From positions 1 to 20,317 of the forward strand of contig WTXG01000473.1 in the NCBI GenBank assembly GCA_022496185.1: 20,317 nt of DNA. Direction: 5' to 3'. The DNA is from Multifurca ochricompacta (Eukaryota; Basidiomycota; Agaricomycetes; Russulales; Russulaceae). The notes under the pieces are model-generated. The model ran no database searches. It had not been told where the DNA came from and worked only from the letters and a program-made list of their open reading frames with translations. Both the position numbers and the translations under genes were made by a program. Numbering within the stretch: the first letter of the stretch is position 1; each line of letters starts with the position of its first letter. Below are positions 18,927-20,317 of this stretch, one piece after another.

Positions 18927-20146
18927 TCAATCCAATCGAACAATGAGCACCCCAGCATTCTTGGGATCCAGCGAGTGTGTCAGCTCGCGTCTAAGGATGA
19001 CCGAGGTAAGTTTACAGAATGACTAGTGGACATGGCATTCGCGTACTCAGTAAAGAGCTCTTCCAAAGCTGCCGGATCTTCGCTCCACCAGCATCGGAGT
19101 GCTTTCCCTTACCTAAGTCGGAGAGGATCCGCGCGTAGCAGCACACGCAACAAAATACGTCGAGAATCGTACCGACGATGAAACGGACCTCTTCGTCGTC
19201 CCTGAATGTAGCAACTTGGAGCTGCTCCTTTGCGAACCGAACAGCCTCGTGAACGTACAAGCCGTGAAGGTCAATCATTCGCTCTCCACATCTCTGGCGC
19301 GGCAGAAGTTGAACCACGATTATCGCAACCCGACAGACAATCTCATACCTTGTTGTTTTCTCTGAAGATGATTTTCGCTGCCCTCTCATTCAGGTTCTTC
19401 ATCGCCTTCTCATGCGCGCTGGCCTCCAGATTGTGCCTATCAGCGGCCCGCGGTCTCCCCTCTGACGCGCGTTCTTAGCTGCGTACGCGCTTTTGACATC
19501 ATGTCTCCTCTGCTTCGCGCTTCCTCTCGTAGTTTTCTCGCAATGTTGATGTCCTCGGCATCGTCAGACTCGTCAGACTCGAGGTCGGATAGGACAACCG
19601 GGGCAGGAGCTGGAGACAGTGGAACAACCCTGACGGGCTGGCTTCTGTCAACTGTAGTAGGGGCGCGGGAATAATTGGATGAAGAATACTGAGCGCGAGA
19701 GTGTGTCGGAATGGCCTCGGATGATCTGAAGAGATGAGTGTCGTCAAGAGAGGGAAAGCGTTGATAGGAGGCTTGCGAACGAGCAGAGGTCAGGGGTGTC
19801 TGACCAGACTCTCGAGCGCGAGGTGAGATAAAATTCGAGCTATTAAAACTACGATCGTAATTGAGGTTCACAGACGCCTTGGCTGCAGCCTGGCTACGAG
19901 CATGGGTCAGTGGCGGCTGATAGGAATCTGGCGTGTAGGGTGGGGGAGGAGGGGATCGATAAGGGGATCGGGTCGTGCCATCGTAGCGCGATGAAGGGTT
20001 CGGGGGGGAGGGCGACTGCGATTATCATCGTCCTTGCTACTACCAAAGATGTAGCTACCGAGGAGAATGGTAGCTGCGACGAGGCCGACGGTCAATGATA
20101 TGGCTGGCATGCTAACCGAATAACGGTGAGATCGCGAAGGGTTCAA
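18927..20146 (-). CDS. Membrane-anchored DUF1771-Smr domain protein, with several frame breaks
   Basis: The Smr part is clear on the minus strand: exon 19173-19293 encodes GERMIDLHGLYVHEAVRFAK..FIVG, exon 19047-19112 KGKHSDAGGAKIR..LEELFTE, and exon 18927-18990 RELTHSLDPKNAGVLIVRLD then stop. Introns are 55-60 nt GT-AG. Before it, exon(s) ending at 19349 encode a DUF1771-like helical stretch (INIARKLREEARSRGDMM..HNLEASAHEKAMKNLNERAAKIIFRENNK), a disordered Ser/Pro-rich linker, and an N-terminal membrane segment (PAISLTVGLVAATILLGSYIFG; start at 20146 or Met13 at 20110). Smr domains bind or cut nucleic acid, and in eukaryotes act in RNA surveillance. Frame breaks: the run of seven G at 20002-20008, the DUF1771 start (about 19483-19490 and 19443-19454, or a 61-nt in-frame intron 19437-19497 covering both), and about 19070-19073, where one C is missing between KIR and ALEEL. 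Intact length would be about 330-350 aa. Either the assembly has small deletions or the gene is decaying. Confidence 0.75.
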
Positions 20147-20317
20147 GAAACTAGGGGTTGGAGGTCAAGGAGCATTTGATACTGGGAATTAAGTATAAAT
20201 GCGGTCGCCATGCTAGCGCCGTGCATTGTATCGGAAATGTGATAAGAACGTTCATCGCCTCAAAAGGGACGTGTCCGGCGCCAGATAAACAGAAAACACG
20301 AGTTTCAGCCACCATTC
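20147..20317. other. Upstream flank of the Smr gene
   Basis: Short 5' flank holding the presumed promoter. No second gene is visible before the window ends. Confidence 0.4.

Noticed and set aside
1..20317. Transposable elements, tRNA, rRNA and viral genes
   Set aside because: I found no transposase, reverse transcriptase, terminal repeats, cloverleaf with A and B boxes, or viral protein motifs in any frame.

Overview
The window looks like nuclear DNA of a filamentous basidiomycete, most likely an agaricomycete. Genes are close together on both strands and cut by many short introns, mostly 45 to 75 nt and mainly GT-AG. The recognisable proteins are eukaryotic housekeeping and fungal enzymes. 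I see no bacterial, viral, transposon, CRISPR, tRNA or rRNA signal. All exon models were built by hand from splice signals and reading frame, so exact boundaries are predictions.

Layout. (1) About 1-1498, minus: a decayed copy of NAR1, the cytosolic iron-sulfur protein assembly factor. It has a lost cysteine ligand, an in-frame stop, a missing core and frame breaks. (2) 2585-3927, minus: a secreted, probably GPI-anchored polysaccharide lyase of the PL14 type, with a 14-nt exon. (3) 4235-6326, plus: an Avt2/SLC38-type amino acid transporter with a 9-nt exon. (4) 6444-8417, minus: phosphomevalonate kinase (ERG8) of the mevalonate/ergosterol pathway. (5) 8877-10416, plus: a membrane-anchored metallophosphoesterase of the Cdc1/Ted1/PGAP5 group. 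(6) 10417-12942: about 2.5 kb with no gene I can support, containing a 15-G run and an 18-bp perfect palindrome. (7) 12943-13569, plus: a small unrecognised protein of 133 aa. (8) 13822-15793, minus: a nuclear-looking coiled-coil protein ending in a HPDRW domain that resembles the C-terminus of NFKBIL1. (9) 15953-18550, plus: a GTPBP1/GTPBP2-type translational GTPase, divergent from gene 8 across a 159-bp intergenic stretch with three CACGTG boxes. (10) 18927-20146, minus: a membrane-anchored DUF1771-Smr protein.

The genes do not form an obvious pathway or operon-like unit; this is ordinary mixed gene order. The transporter, ERG8, the phosphoesterase and the lyase read cleanly through all their exons. 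The GTPase and the Smr gene at the right end each carry one-base frame breaks, several in short homopolymers. That could be assembly error or real decay. NAR1 at the left end has damage that simple base-calling error cannot explain.

The points most worth checking are the NAR1 relic, the two microexons, a GC-AG intron that splits the G4 motif of the GTPase, and latent in-frame introns that sit exactly over some of the frame breaks.
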